A stretch of 64,000 bases of DNA from CAYYJR01 sp964472305 (GCA_964472305.1 CAYYJR010000001.1:62001-126000), one strand, 5' to 3'; numbered from the stretch's first letter, positions 34,301-43,548 are shown. Notes: generated by a model from the sequence alone, not told the origin. Numbers and translations are program-made.

Positions 34301-34900
34301 CTGGGCGCCATCGAGGAATACGACCGCATCCGCGAGCGGCTGACTTTCCTGGTCGTGCAGCGCCGCGACCTGGAAGAGGGACGTGAGAAGCTGTTGAAGG
34401 TGATCGCCGAGATCGACGCCACCTGTAAGGAAAAGTTCCTCGACGCCTTCGTCGCCATCGCACGCGAATTTCAGGATCTGTTCGTGCGCCTCTTTGGCGG
34501 GGGCGAGACGCATCTTTCGCTTGAGGATCCCTCCGATGTGCTGGAGAGCGGCATCGAGATTCACGTCACCATCCCCGGTAAGCGCAACCAGCATCTGCTG
34601 CAGCTCTCCGGCGGTGAGCGCGCCTTGACCGCGCTGGCGTTGCTCTTCGCCATGCTGCGTATCAAGCCGAGTCCCTTTGTAGTACTCGACGAGATCGATG
34701 CCCCACTCGACGAGGCAAACATCGGACGCTACTGCGACGTGCTGCGCGACTTCACCGCCGACACGCAGTTCCTGATTGTCACACATAACAAGGGCACCAT
34801 GGAAGCCGCCGACGTGCTTTACGGCGTGACGATGGAAAAAGCCGGCGTGTCGAAGATTGTCAGCGTCCGCCTCTCCGAACGCAACGCGGCACGAAGTTAA
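31337..34900 (+). CDS. smc: Chromosome segregation protein SMC
   Basis: The 1187-residue product is full length. It has the N-terminal ATPase half (GPNGSGKSN at 31-39; Q-loop SIISQGEVDAIL), a long coiled coil, a hinge (about 500-660, from SLEGYFPGVRAVM to the GGSMGKGGG region), a returning coiled coil, and the C-terminal ATPase half with LSGGERALTALALLFAML and VVLDEIDAPLD. It organises chromosomes with ScpA/ScpB, which are not in the window. The ATG at 31337 gives the standard MYLKRLELFGFKTF start; a TTG lies six bases upstream. No strong ribosome site is visible. Confidence 0.95.
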   Translation: MYLKRLELFGFKTFAERTELEFGPGITAIVGPNGSGKSNISDGILWVLGEQGMKALRSAKSTDMIFNGSAARKALGMAEVHLTLDNSTGRLPTDFTEVTVTRRVFRSGESEFLINRTPVRLRDVQDLFLDTGIGKQSYSIISQGEVDAILSSRSEDRRALFEEVAGINKYKHRKKETLRKLEQTRQNLLRVSDIIEELETQLGPMAEQSEKARQYQEIHSELTVLQLSLLVTQYVGLQSSQTRAKEREEELGKELESIRHGLHQLEIKETTLRAELQVLEDELEERRGVENRLSSAVQAAGNALELLKQQEDTAHTEHERLRQERADWEGQSGQFDAEIAAAEVEQARLRVIIDGLEAEVADTDAALRDASSAVNEIAGVIQQRRGAYLDVLDQVAKARNELARVESMLRTSEGRTTRIASEQAEVAAKLAERREALAAVQAQVKERQQVRERLIEQRAAANRARQSAVEQQAELRREENRVREALAATRARQHTLQELEESLEGYFPGVRAVMAAMHGKKLHGWYAPLSELLQVPAELETAVEVALGANLQDVVTDSETSAREAVDLLKRAQAGRATFLPLDLLNPAPCATVAVGGGILGLAVDLIDFDPRYETVARHHLGRAIIARDLDAALALAKSDAAKGWNRIVTLEGEVVQPSRAITGGSMGKGGGLLKRKRELRDLIEQVAASERESNALQRQVREAVTEVQRLEAELAALGKASEQAATALVEAERGVATLQRDVAALDERHGALAAEVEWITRELETTRAEQTQFNQALDTLEIARREAEEAITEAERELAGGQSERDAITERYAALRLKLSEARGEAQNQQAAARRAAALRDSLGERLAQNASATAVLVAQIARLQGSQAEATAEVTRLREAYTRGSGEVEAAKNRRAAMLEGIAANLETQKAQREAVEDCQGRLHRANLRTTQVEAELSFLEGQFFDDYRLTPDQAVTRAQPVENRGVAVARLKELQAVIEELGVVNLGAIEEYDRIRERLTFLVVQRRDLEEGREKLLKVIAEIDATCKEKFLDAFVAIAREFQDLFVRLFGGGETHLSLEDPSDVLESGIEIHVTIPGKRNQHLLQLSGGERALTALALLFAMLRIKPSPFVVLDEIDAPLDEANIGRYCDVLRDFTADTQFLIVTHNKGTMEAADVLYGVTMEKAGVSKIVSVRLSERNAARS

Positions 34901-35016
34901 TTTCCGCTGCGACGCATCCCTGCTCAACGCTGGCGAAAATTCTTTCTGCCCCCCCTCTGGATTACACACCGCATCACGGGTATACTTGCGACATCTTACT
35001 GCTTTGGAGCGCCGCC

Positions 35017-37320
35017 TTGGCAACCCAACATTCCATTCCCATTACCCTGACCGAAACCGCGAGCGTGCGTTATCGACGCCCGGTCACCGGGGGTGTGCCC
35101 ATCGCCCGCGGATTAGCCCCGGAAGGGAGCGTGTTTTTTCTTACCGCACATGGAAAGCACGTGCCGCTGCAGTCGATGGTGCTGAATCGCTGGCAGGACG
35201 GGAGCACCCGCTGGGTGCTGCTGGATTTTCTCGCCGATCCCGATCCCGGAGCGACGTCGGCCTACCGGTTGGGCTGGCACACGCGCGGGAAAGCGCTTTT
35301 ACCCACGAACACGGTGGATACCGCGGGTTTGCTCACGCTGACGGATTCCCGCACATTGCGTCTGGCGGATCGGCTGGAGGTGCAATGCGTTCAGACCGAC
35401 GAACGGGGGGAACGCTGTGCCGCGCGCATGGACGAGGTGCAATGGGAAGTTGATGGCCCCATCCGCGCCACATTGGCAATCCGCGGAGCCTTTACCGCCA
35501 CTGATGGACGGCATCTGGGCGCTTTTCGTCTGCGAGTGACCGTTTATGCCGGTACGAGCGCCATTCGTCTGGAACCGATGATCCTGGCGGACACCGAACA
35601 TGGACTGCTGCATCGTTTCAAGGAGTTGGCATTGATCGTCCGTCCCATCGGCGGCTGGCGACGGTGGCGGCTGGAGGAGGCTGCCGGCTGGCAGACCGAT
35701 CAGGAAGCGCGCCTCTTCCAGGTGGATGATCAGCAATACACGTCACCGAACGGTGGCGGCACGCAAGCGCCGGGTTGGGTGGAGTGGGAAGATGCCGGGG
35801 GGCATGCAGCGCTGGCACTGCGCGATTACTGGCAGCAATGGCCTAAAGCCTTTGACGTATATCCGGATGCCATTGCATTGAGCCTGTTTCCGCGCTTCAC
35901 TCCCGGAACCTTTGACCACATGTCACCCGACCACAAGTATGGGTATCTTTTCGAAGGTGATTGCTACCGGCTGCGCGTCGGGCAGGCACGACACTGGGAG
36001 GCATGGATCGACCTGAAGACAGATGGGCCGACCCTGGCACAAGCGATCAACGCGCCGCTGGTGCCGGTAACGAGTCCGAAGGCGGCGGTTGCCTCCGGCG
36101 TATGGGGAGAAATTTCCCCGGCCGGACCGGCAACGAAAGCCTATGACGCCTGGGTGAACGCGCTCTTTGCCGCCTATCAGCGGTCCATCGAGCAACAGCG
36201 CGACTACGGCGCGATGAACTGGGGCGACTGGTATGGCGAGCGTTTTGTGAATTGGGGCAACCACGAGTATGACACGCCGTATCAACTCCTCATGCAATAC
36301 GCCCGCACCGGCGACTTGCGCTTTTTCTACGCCGGCGACACCGCGGCGCGTCACATGGCGGATGTGGATGTGGTGCATGCGGTGAACGATGAGCTGTCCG
36401 CCTATTTCCGCCTGACCGCGCCTTGGTCGAATATGCCGTCGCGCCCCGGTCTGGTCCACGAGCATTGCGTCGGTCACGTCGGTGGTTTCCATACCATCGA
36501 GGAAGTACAGGAGATCTACCGCACGTCGGGCTTGAGTGAGCAGAATCAGGGGTATCTCTGCCTGGAGCCTTTCAACCTCGGTCATGTCTGGACAGAAGGC
36601 TTGACGCGCCATTATTTCCTGACTGGCAACCCCTGGATACGGGAAACGGTGGAACGCATCGCCGACCATCTGGCGCTGCTGACCGAAGAGGATAATTATC
36701 ACTGGATGGGTGAGGCGCACTGCGGACGGGTGACGGGATGGACGCTGCTGGCCCTGGCCGCCGCGTATGAGCTTGATTGGTCGCCTCGCTACCTGCGCGC
36801 CATGGCCTATCTCGTGGAAAAGGCGCTGGCGGACCAGGATCCCCACTGCGGCGGTTGGCTCTACGAACTGCCGCGGGGCCATTGCGACTGTACCACAAAA
36901 CGTCATGTGGGGAAAGCCGGCTTTATCTTATCTATTCTCGTGAACGGGCTTTCCCGTTATGGCGAGTTGACCGGCGACCCACGTATTCCCGACGCGGTGC
37001 GGCGCGCCATCACCCACCTGAACAACGATACCTGGAAAGACGAGCAGAGCGATTGGCGCTATACATCCTGCCCGGCATCGATGTGGATTCAGCAGATCGG
37101 CGTCTCCATGCTGTCGCTGGTCAACAGTATACGGTTAACACATGATCCCGAACACCTCCGCATTCTCACCAAAGCCTGGACAGCGAAAAGCCGGCGCACG
37201 ATATTGAACGAACGAGCCGGTCAATCCGAAGGCAAAGCCTTCACCCATTCCATGTATGGGTCGGCAGAAACAGTATCGATTCTGCAGCGCATGAAGGGAC
37301 GCGGTGGCAGCCGGAAGTGA
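35017..37320 (+). CDS. PcRGLX/YetA-like (PL26-type) polysaccharide lyase
   Basis: The 767-residue protein begins with a beta domain (VRYRRPVTGGVPIARGLAP, about residues 18-36) typical of the PcRGLX/YetA family, which includes exo-rhamnogalacturonan lyases. A helical (alpha/alpha) catalytic domain follows, rich in aromatic and His motifs (MNWGDWYGERFVNWGNHEYD, GLVHEHCVGHVGGFH, EAHCGRVTGWTLLALA). No signal peptide is visible, so it would act on imported pectin fragments. The start is TTG at 35017, preceded by TTTGGAG at seven bases. Activity is inferred from family only. Confidence 0.75.
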   Translation: MATQHSIPITLTETASVRYRRPVTGGVPIARGLAPEGSVFFLTAHGKHVPLQSMVLNRWQDGSTRWVLLDFLADPDPGATSAYRLGWHTRGKALLPTNTVDTAGLLTLTDSRTLRLADRLEVQCVQTDERGERCAARMDEVQWEVDGPIRATLAIRGAFTATDGRHLGAFRLRVTVYAGTSAIRLEPMILADTEHGLLHRFKELALIVRPIGGWRRWRLEEAAGWQTDQEARLFQVDDQQYTSPNGGGTQAPGWVEWEDAGGHAALALRDYWQQWPKAFDVYPDAIALSLFPRFTPGTFDHMSPDHKYGYLFEGDCYRLRVGQARHWEAWIDLKTDGPTLAQAINAPLVPVTSPKAAVASGVWGEISPAGPATKAYDAWVNALFAAYQRSIEQQRDYGAMNWGDWYGERFVNWGNHEYDTPYQLLMQYARTGDLRFFYAGDTAARHMADVDVVHAVNDELSAYFRLTAPWSNMPSRPGLVHEHCVGHVGGFHTIEEVQEIYRTSGLSEQNQGYLCLEPFNLGHVWTEGLTRHYFLTGNPWIRETVERIADHLALLTEEDNYHWMGEAHCGRVTGWTLLALAAAYELDWSPRYLRAMAYLVEKALADQDPHCGGWLYELPRGHCDCTTKRHVGKAGFILSILVNGLSRYGELTGDPRIPDAVRRAITHLNNDTWKDEQSDWRYTSCPASMWIQQIGVSMLSLVNSIRLTHDPEHLRILTKAWTAKSRRTILNERAGQSEGKAFTHSMYGSAETVSILQRMKGRGGSRK

Positions 37321-37363
37321 CGATGGACCCACCCGACGGCTGACAGCATCCCTGGGAAGCCAT

Positions 37364-37406
37364 GCCCTGTTCCCCGTACCGGCTATGTCTGTTCGGGGAA
37401 CAGGGC
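37364..37406. terminator. Hairpin between convergent genes
   Basis: GCCCTGTTCCCC (37364-37375) pairs perfectly with GGGGAACAGGGC (37395-37406). It lies between and partly within the 3' ends of the convergent genes ending at 37320 and 37383, so it could stop both transcripts. No T-run is present. Confidence 0.45.
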
Positions 37407-38741
37407 GCGGAGCATCTCCAACGTGGCGGCTACCAGTTCGTCACCGCCTTCGGGGCCGACCTTCGACACTGCCGGCATGGAACCGTAGCCGCTGCCTTCA
37501 ACACCGCGCGCGGTGGGCAGGTACCAGCCGGTGCCGTTGGCAATCTGTACGATCACCGTTTGCGCCGCCGGGCTTTGCGTCTTGATGCGCAGGCCGTAGT
37601 CGAGGTAGAGCTCGAACGGATTGGTCGCCAACGCCAGCTCGCCGATGCGCAGCACATGCATCTCCAGTGGGAACGGTTCCGGCGTGTAGCGGCCTTCGTG
37701 GGTATCCACCACCTGCTGCAGAAGAACGGGCCACCACGAGGCGGGATCCTGTTGCCGGATGGCGTTGACGTGTTCAGCCGCCGCCCAATCGCGCTCCTTG
37801 CGGGAGACGCTGCGCGGGGTAAGCAGCATCCGGCGCACCTGGTGGGCAAAGGGCAGGTCGTCGGTGGTCGGCGTCGTGCAGGCGAGAGCGCGCGCCACCG
37901 CGTCCCCGACGCGCTGGGCGATCTCCTGGCGTTCGGTAACGCCGCGACGGCGGCGCATCTCCGCCTCCTCGCGCGCATAGAGCATGAAATGCGGCGACTG
38001 GTCGCCCGCGGCGCCGCACAACGGCAGGATAAACAATCCCGCCCCGAAGCGCGCGCGCAACTCCTGCCGAATCTCGTGCCAGTAGTCCGCCGACCACTGC
38101 TCCAGATGCTCGTCCACCTGTGACGGGCAGGGGATATCGACCACGACGCCTGCCAGCGCACCGGCGGCGTCCCAGGTGAAGAGCAAGTCCAGACTGTGAT
38201 CCTCGAATCCCTCGATGCAAACAAAATCCTCGCGATTCGTGCTGCCGTACATCTGGGCGTGCCCATCAGCGTAGAGCGCGCGGCGATTGTGGCCGACCAC
38301 GGCATGGCCAAAGGCGGGGGCAATGGCGTGCGGCGCGCGGCGCATCCACGCCTCTACCGCCGCTTCCGCGGCGCGATCGGCGATCCACTCCAGGCATTCC
38401 GTCGGGTGCATGACGTCGCCGCCCGGATATACGTAAAAGCCGTCCTCGTAGACCATCGCGGTGTGGGTGTGCGTGGCGTTGAAGCTGAACTTGTCCGCCG
38501 GTACGTCGGGCAGTTGCACGGCCAGCCGATCACGTACCGCCTGTATCAGCGCCTCCGCGGTAAACGGCAGGTCGCAGGAAATCAGGATAGCGCAATCACG
38601 CGGCGTGCCGCCTTCGATGGCAAGCGCCGTCACCGTCAATGGGTCCAGCGCCTCACGTGCGATACGGCGATGCATCTGCCCCTGCACCATCGCCGGCCGT
38701 TGCGGCGTCATGTTGCGTTCCGCCCAACCGATAGACAGCAT
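37383..38741 (-). CDS. Neutral/alkaline ceramidase-like hydrolase
   Basis: The 452-residue product has the zinc-site motif NATHTHTA (HTH at 91-93) and the CGAAGDQSPHF segment that corresponds to the GDxSPN motif of neutral ceramidases. It lacks a signal peptide and the C-terminal Ig-like domain of true ceramidases, so it belongs to the many ceramidase-like proteins of unknown substrate in polysaccharide-degrading bacteria. The start at 38741 (MLSIGWAERNMTP) follows GAAGGAG; earlier in-frame starts are not family-like. It is convergent with the PL26-like gene. Confidence 0.75.
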   Translation of the reverse strand: MLSIGWAERNMTPQRPAMVQGQMHRRIAREALDPLTVTALAIEGGTPRDCAILISCDLPFTAEALIQAVRDRLAVQLPDVPADKFSFNATHTHTAMVYEDGFYVYPGGDVMHPTECLEWIADRAAEAAVEAWMRRAPHAIAPAFGHAVVGHNRRALYADGHAQMYGSTNREDFVCIEGFEDHSLDLLFTWDAAGALAGVVVDIPCPSQVDEHLEQWSADYWHEIRQELRARFGAGLFILPLCGAAGDQSPHFMLYAREEAEMRRRRGVTERQEIAQRVGDAVARALACTTPTTDDLPFAHQVRRMLLTPRSVSRKERDWAAAEHVNAIRQQDPASWWPVLLQQVVDTHEGRYTPEPFPLEMHVLRIGELALATNPFELYLDYGLRIKTQSPAAQTVIVQIANGTGWYLPTARGVEGSGYGSMPAVSKVGPEGGDELVAATLEMLRALFPEQT

Positions 38742-39031
38742 GTATCTTCTCCTTCTCATAGTGACTGGTGGCGAGGGCAGGCGATGGTCACCTTGCCTCG
38801 CCTCCTTCACCTATTCCAGTGCCGGTGTGGTATTCCTGCCGCGATGCACGTGTGCTATAACCGTTAAGACTGTACAATCTTGTCACCCCAAAACTGAACA
38901 GTTCTCCTTGCTGGAACATAGCCACCGGTCAGCGGGTATGCCGGCGAAAAGCCGGATTTGTCTGGCGTCTGAACGTAGCCCCTGCTTGACCAGGGATGAA
39001 CTGAACCATATCGATGTCACTGCCGTCATAT
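38742..39031. other. Intergenic region without recognisable gene
   Basis: This is the shared upstream region of the divergent ceramidase-like and GHL10-like genes. No conserved frame was seen and no convincing promoter for the minus-strand gene; the plus-strand promoter begins at 39032. Confidence 0.5.
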
Positions 39032-39060
39032 CTGACAACCTGCCGACTTTCTGCTAGACT
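39032..39060 (+). promoter_or_regulatory. Putative promoter of the GHL10-like gene
   Basis: CTGACA (39032-39037), 17-base spacer and TAGACT (39055-39060). A transcript starting near 39067 would begin at the imperfect GTGGAA/TTCCAC hairpin (39069-39092) and have a leader of about 150 bases. Confidence 0.5.
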
Positions 39061-39068
39061 AGAGCAAC

Positions 39069-39092
39069 ACGTGGAAATGGGCTTCCACATAT
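39069..39092. repeat. Degenerate GTGGAA...TTCCAC hairpin, copy C
   Basis: ACGTGGAAATGGGCTTCCAC contains the GTGGAA/TTCCAC stem of copies A and B, but with a different centre and short arms. Relationship to the other copies is tentative. Confidence 0.35.
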
Positions 39093-39219
39093 TGTATCCC
39101 ACTGTTTGCTGCCTTCGGGGGTAACAGGAACAACGAAAAGCGGAACTGCAATGAACTGAAGTGTGCGAGAGAACGCCGCAACCCGTGGCGGCGTGAATGG
39201 AAAGCGAGAAAGCCACGAC

Positions 39220-41034
39220 ATGCGTTTCCCGGTCATATCTTGCTGCCTGTGCGTATTGTTGGGCGCGATCTGCCGCGCCGCGGAGCCGGCAGCGCCGTTG
39301 CAACTGCCGCCGCCGGCGCCGGTAACGGCGTACCAACCGCTGCCCAACCTGCCACCAACGGCGCTGGACGAGGTGAATAACGGCGTGGGCGTAGCGCAGC
39401 AGGTTGCGCGCGAGAAGCAGGTGCAGGGACGCGTGCTGTGGATCGACGCCACCGCCAACCTGGACCGCATCAACACCGCCGAAAAGATTCATGCCCTGGT
39501 GCAGCAGATCAAAAGCGTCGGCTTCAATACCATCGTGATGGACGTGAAGCCTATCGTCGGATTGACGCTGTACCCCAGTAAATACGCCGCGAAGCTAACC
39601 GAGTGGAAGGGTGGGCAGTTACCGTTGGCGTTCGATCCGCTGGCAGAGATGCTGAAGGACGCGCATGCTGCCGGGCTGGGGCTGGTGGTGAACCTGAACG
39701 TATTCAGCGAAGGACACCGGCTGATGAGCCGCGGACCGGGCTTCGACCACCCGGAGTGGCAGAGCGTGCTGTATGAGCCGCAATTGGTGATGAGCGTCGG
39801 TCCTGGCGCGCCGAAGGTGCCGATCACCCGTCCCAACGGCACCGAGTTCGGCACCACCCTGACGCTGTATCTCTCGTTTGCCGAATTTGATTCCAAACCG
39901 GGCATGACGGTCGTGGTGGTGGATGACGCCCGTCGTGCGCTGCTGATCGCCGATGGCGGCGCGTGCGCCAACCCGGAGCCGTCGGTGCCGCGCGGCGGCG
40001 CGGTGCTGGTTGGCGACGGCAAGGCTGGCGAGCAGTTGCGGCAGCATGTGCAGTTGGGTGTCGCCATTCCCATGGAAACCGTCGCCACCTACATGCCCAG
40101 CGGGCAGTCCGGCGCCTACGGAGTGCCGTTGTGGGTGAATCCGCACGCTCCCGGCGTGCAGCAGCGCATGCTGGACATTATTACCGAGGTGGTGACGAAT
40201 TACCAGGTTGACGGGGTGATCTTCGATGATCGCCTGCGCTTCGCGGGCATTAACGCCGATTTCAGCGACAGCACGCGCCGCGCCTTCGAACAATACGTAG
40301 GCAAGCCGCTTACCTGGCCGGATGACGTGCTGCGCTACGAGATCAGCTTCCCTTCGCTCTCGCGGCGGATGATGACCGGACCGTATTACGATACCTGGGT
40401 ACTGTGGCGCGCCATGGCCATCCGCAACTGGCTCGCGCGCGCGGTGAACGCGGTGAAAGCCATTCGCGCCACCGCCACGGTGAGCGTCTACGTCGGCTCC
40501 TGGTATGGCGAGTATTCCGCCTATGGCTCCAACTGGGCGGCGGATGACTTCCAGGCCGGTTTCCGCTTCCTCACCGACACCTTCCGGCAGACCGGCTACG
40601 CGCAACTGCTCGACTGGGTGAGCACCGGATGCTATTACACGACGCCCACGCTGGCCGATGCATATGGCGCGGGCACGCCCCCCGGCACCACCGTGGAGGC
40701 TGCCGCCCAGCTTTCCAATCGCTGCGTCAACAGCACGGCATGGGTTTACGCCGGCATCTCGCTGGATAAATTCGATAAAAATCCCGACGGATTGGCGCGA
40801 GCGCTACAGGCAGCCACCGCCGCCACGCAGGGAGTGATGGTGTTCGACCTGTCGCACAGGATCGATCAGTTCTGGCCGGTCTTTCAACAGGCGTTCCAGC
40901 AACCGGCGCGCGCGCCGCATGCCGTGCCGGGATTGTTGAACGACGTGCGCGCCAAACAGGCTGTTCGTCGCCAGGCCGGCATCACTGATCCGCCGGTGAT
41001 TATTCTCAACGGAGCCGCCGGCACCGGATTGTAA
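39220..41034 (+). CDS. Secreted GHL10-like (family 10-like glycosylhydrolase) protein
   Basis: This 604-residue protein has a signal peptide (MRFPVISCCLCVLLGAICRA) and a Pro-rich linker, then a TIM-barrel domain of the GHL10/DUF187 type: GRVLWIDATANLDR, KSVGFNTIVMDVKPIVG, GLGLVVNLNVFSEG and VDGVIFDDRLRF, where the acidic pair is the usual catalytic region. The Cys run SCCLC could place a lipobox (LGAIC) for lipoprotein processing. The ATG at 39220 is chosen for the signal peptide; the ribosome site is weak. The substrate is unknown; relatives act on peptidoglycan-like or exopolysaccharide glycans. Confidence 0.75.
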   Translation: MRFPVISCCLCVLLGAICRAAEPAAPLQLPPPAPVTAYQPLPNLPPTALDEVNNGVGVAQQVAREKQVQGRVLWIDATANLDRINTAEKIHALVQQIKSVGFNTIVMDVKPIVGLTLYPSKYAAKLTEWKGGQLPLAFDPLAEMLKDAHAAGLGLVVNLNVFSEGHRLMSRGPGFDHPEWQSVLYEPQLVMSVGPGAPKVPITRPNGTEFGTTLTLYLSFAEFDSKPGMTVVVVDDARRALLIADGGACANPEPSVPRGGAVLVGDGKAGEQLRQHVQLGVAIPMETVATYMPSGQSGAYGVPLWVNPHAPGVQQRMLDIITEVVTNYQVDGVIFDDRLRFAGINADFSDSTRRAFEQYVGKPLTWPDDVLRYEISFPSLSRRMMTGPYYDTWVLWRAMAIRNWLARAVNAVKAIRATATVSVYVGSWYGEYSAYGSNWAADDFQAGFRFLTDTFRQTGYAQLLDWVSTGCYYTTPTLADAYGAGTPPGTTVEAAAQLSNRCVNSTAWVYAGISLDKFDKNPDGLARALQAATAATQGVMVFDLSHRIDQFWPVFQQAFQQPARAPHAVPGLLNDVRAKQAVRRQAGITDPPVIILNGAAGTGL

Positions 41035-41156
41035 CCTGGTCATGTTTCCTTCCCGCGACACCCCTGGTGAAAAATCAGAGCGCTGAATGGCTTTGCATCA
41101 GCCCGTGGCGTCTAACTGACAGGGGAAAGGGGTACATAGTGCAGGGGAGGGTCATC

Positions 41157-41519
41157 ATGGCAGCACCGCAACGCATATTACTCGTCGAGGATGATGCCGA
41201 TCAACGCGCGTTGTATATGCTGGTGCTGTCCAGAGCGGGATTCGAGGTGACGCCCGCCGCCGATGGCGAGCAGGCGCTCACCCACCTGAACGCGCAATCC
41301 TTCGATCTGGTGCTCTCCGACCTTTACTTGCCCGGCATCACGGGCGGGGCGTTGATCCACTCCGTCCGCGAACGTTATCGCCTGACGAAAACCATCCTGA
41401 TGAGCAACCACTACTCAGTGGAAGAAGAAGCAGATGCCTGCGACGCCGACGGTTGCCTGCGCAAAGGCGACATCCACCGCATGGTCACCCTGGTGGCGAC
41501 GACGCTGGGGACGATGTAA
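41157..41519 (+). CDS. Stand-alone response regulator receiver
   Basis: The 120-residue CheY-like protein has the acidic pair EDD (11-13), phosphoacceptor D55 in LVLSDLYLPG, and a conserved Lys in CLRKGD. No output domain or kinase gene is adjacent. GGGGAGGG lies six bases before the ATG. The next gene (recJ) is convergent. Confidence 0.85.
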   Translation: MAAPQRILLVEDDADQRALYMLVLSRAGFEVTPAADGEQALTHLNAQSFDLVLSDLYLPGITGGALIHSVRERYRLTKTILMSNHYSVEEEADACDADGCLRKGDIHRMVTLVATTLGTM

Positions 41520-41626
41520 TCCTCGGATGAGCCGCGGGCTCCGGCCTGCACGCGCATCCGGCTGAAGGTTCGCTGCATTGCGTCCCGCCACGCCGGTGCC
41601 GAATCCACTCACCGTTCAGCACTCCC

Positions 41627-43381
41627 TCACACCGCGATATCTTTCACGATGATCTGCGCGGAAGTGATGCCTTGCCAGACGTTGAGATCGACGGTGAAGG
41701 CGATGTCGATGCGGTCGCCAGGGTGAAGGTGAGGGAAGAGTTCGCCGTGACGGAACCAGATGCCGGAGAGGGGCGGGCGCTCGGGGCCGGTGCGCAGGGA
41801 AAGGCTGAGGTGGGCGCCGTCCTGGCCGCGACGGGCGCAGTGTTGCACGGTCACGTCGGTGGCGGCGAAAACGGGGGTGGGATTGCCCATGCCGAACGGC
41901 TCCAGCGTCTTCACCTGCCGGGCGAAGCCGGTGGTCACCTCGGTGATGTCGAGCCAGGCGTCCACCATCAGCGAGGGGAGCAGATCGTCGGCGGTAAGAG
42001 TGCGGTCGCCGATGGCCAGCAGCGCCTCGCGCAGCGCGGGGATGTTAACCTCGTCCAATTCGAATCCGGCGGCGACGCGGTGACCGCCGAAGCGGCGCAG
42101 CAGCGGCGCGCACTGCCCCAGCGCTTCCCACAGGTGAAACGGCGCGCGGGCGCGGGCGGAGCCCTTGCCGACGCCGTCCTGCACCGCGATGAGCGCGCAC
42201 GGGCGGTGATAGCGCTCGACGATGCGCGAGGCGACAATGCCGATGATGCCGGGATGCCAATGCGGCGAGTCGAGCACCAGCACCTTTTCCGCCTCCAGAT
42301 CGCGGGCTTCCACCAGCGCCACCGCCTGCTCCAGCGTGCGCCCTTCCTCTTCCTGGCGTTGCGTGTTGTGCGCGCAGAGCTGGGCGGCCAGCGCCTCCGC
42401 TTCAGTCCGGTCGTTCGTCAGCAACAGGCGCAGCGCCAATTCCGCGTGGGCCACGCGTCCGGCGGCGTTCAGCCGCGGACCGAGTTGAAACGCCACGTCG
42501 GAACAGGTGGCACACTGGTGAATGTTGATCGCTTGCAACAGCGCGGCGAGACCGAGCTTCTTATTCAGCGGGGTCAACATCGGCAGCCCGTGGCGGATGT
42601 AAATGCGGTTGGCGCCGATGAGCGGCGCCACGTCGGCGATCGTGCCCAGGGTGACCAGATCGAGGAATTTCGTCGGCGCGCCGGCGGGCAGTCCGCGTGC
42701 GGCGCACACGGCGCGCAGCAACTCGTAGGCCACTCCCACGCCGGCCAGCTCGCGGAAGGGATAATCGCTGTCAGCGCGTTTGGGGTTGAGCACCGCCACT
42801 GCCGGGGGCAGCAGACCATCCGGCTCGTGGTGATCGGTGACGATCACGCGCAGCCCGATGGCCTGCGCGTGCGCCAGTTGCGCGTGGGCGGTGATGCCGT
42901 TATCCACCGTGATCGCCAGCTCCACGCCTTCGGCGCGCGCTTCGTCCAGCGCGGGCTGGTTCAGGCCGTAGCCATCGTCGATGCGGTGCGGCAGATACCA
43001 GTCCACCGCGCCGCTGCCGGCGCTGAGCGCGCCTAATGCGCGCACCAGCAGTGCGGTCGCGGTGATGCCGTCGGCGTCGTAATCACCGAAGATGCGGATG
43101 CGAGCGCCGCGGTCGAGCGCATCGCTAACCGCCGCCACCGCTGCCGCCATGTCGGGGAGCAAGTGCGGGTCGGGCAACGCGGTCAGACTGGCGTTTAGGT
43201 ATTCATCCACCTCGGCCGCGGTGACTACTCCGCGCTGCGCAAGCAGTTGCCCGATGGCGGCGTGCAGGTCGGCGGGCAATCCCGGTGGCGCAGGCGCCGG
43301 GGCGTGGCAGAGCCAGCGCGCGCCGGTGAGGCTGTGCCGTGACGAGGGGGTGGGTTGCGGTTCGGTGTGAAAAATGGCCAT
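41627..43381 (-). CDS. recJ: Single-stranded-DNA exonuclease RecJ
   Basis: This 584-residue DHH-family nuclease carries the Mn-binding motifs: IFGDYDADGITATALL, ITVDNGI, VTDHHEPD (DHH), GTIADVAPL, and the DHHA1 part with PRLNAAGR and RRFGGHRVAAGFEL. It degrades 5' single strands in recombination and mismatch repair. A TATAAT lies ten bases before the ATG on the coding strand and no ribosome site is present, which suggests a leaderless or nearly leaderless mRNA. It is divergent from rsmI. Confidence 0.93.
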   Translation of the reverse strand: MAIFHTEPQPTPSSRHSLTGARWLCHAPAPAPPGLPADLHAAIGQLLAQRGVVTAAEVDEYLNASLTALPDPHLLPDMAAAVAAVSDALDRGARIRIFGDYDADGITATALLVRALGALSAGSGAVDWYLPHRIDDGYGLNQPALDEARAEGVELAITVDNGITAHAQLAHAQAIGLRVIVTDHHEPDGLLPPAVAVLNPKRADSDYPFRELAGVGVAYELLRAVCAARGLPAGAPTKFLDLVTLGTIADVAPLIGANRIYIRHGLPMLTPLNKKLGLAALLQAINIHQCATCSDVAFQLGPRLNAAGRVAHAELALRLLLTNDRTEAEALAAQLCAHNTQRQEEEGRTLEQAVALVEARDLEAEKVLVLDSPHWHPGIIGIVASRIVERYHRPCALIAVQDGVGKGSARARAPFHLWEALGQCAPLLRRFGGHRVAAGFELDEVNIPALREALLAIGDRTLTADDLLPSLMVDAWLDITEVTTGFARQVKTLEPFGMGNPTPVFAATDVTVQHCARRGQDGAHLSLSLRTGPERPPLSGIWFRHGELFPHLHPGDRIDIAFTVDLNVWQGITSAQIIVKDIAV

Positions 43382-43391
43382 AACCGTTCGT

Positions 43392-43397
43392 ATTATA
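43392..43397 (-). promoter_or_regulatory. Perfect -10 box directly before recJ
   Basis: TATAAT on the minus strand, with TTCCCG as a poor -35 at 17 bases. A start seven or eight bases downstream leaves a leader of three or four bases. Confidence 0.5.
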
Positions 43398-43512
43398 CAC
43401 GCCCGCGGGGAGGACGGGAAGGCGATATCCCGGATGGAGGCATTTTTCAGACCGCGAAATGAAGCCGGCCCGGCATTATCCGACCGGGATAGCGTTCACC
43501 GACCCCGTTCGT

Positions 43513-43518
43513 TATAAT
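43513..43518 (+). promoter_or_regulatory. Perfect -10 box of rsmI
   Basis: TATAAT on the plus strand, 30 bases before the rsmI ATG; no clear -35. Together with the recJ box it makes this gap a divergent promoter region. Confidence 0.45.
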
Positions 43519-43548
43519 GAAGGTGGTTTTCATTTGTTGAGGGTACAC

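Noticed and set aside
32645..35023. 792-codon open frame antisense to smc
   Set aside because: It is a shadow of the highly codon-biased smc gene; its translation has no domain-like pattern and the sense strand is an unambiguous SMC.
41672..43036. 454-codon open frame antisense to recJ
   Set aside because: The sense strand carries all RecJ motifs; the antisense translation is low-complexity and has no ribosome site.
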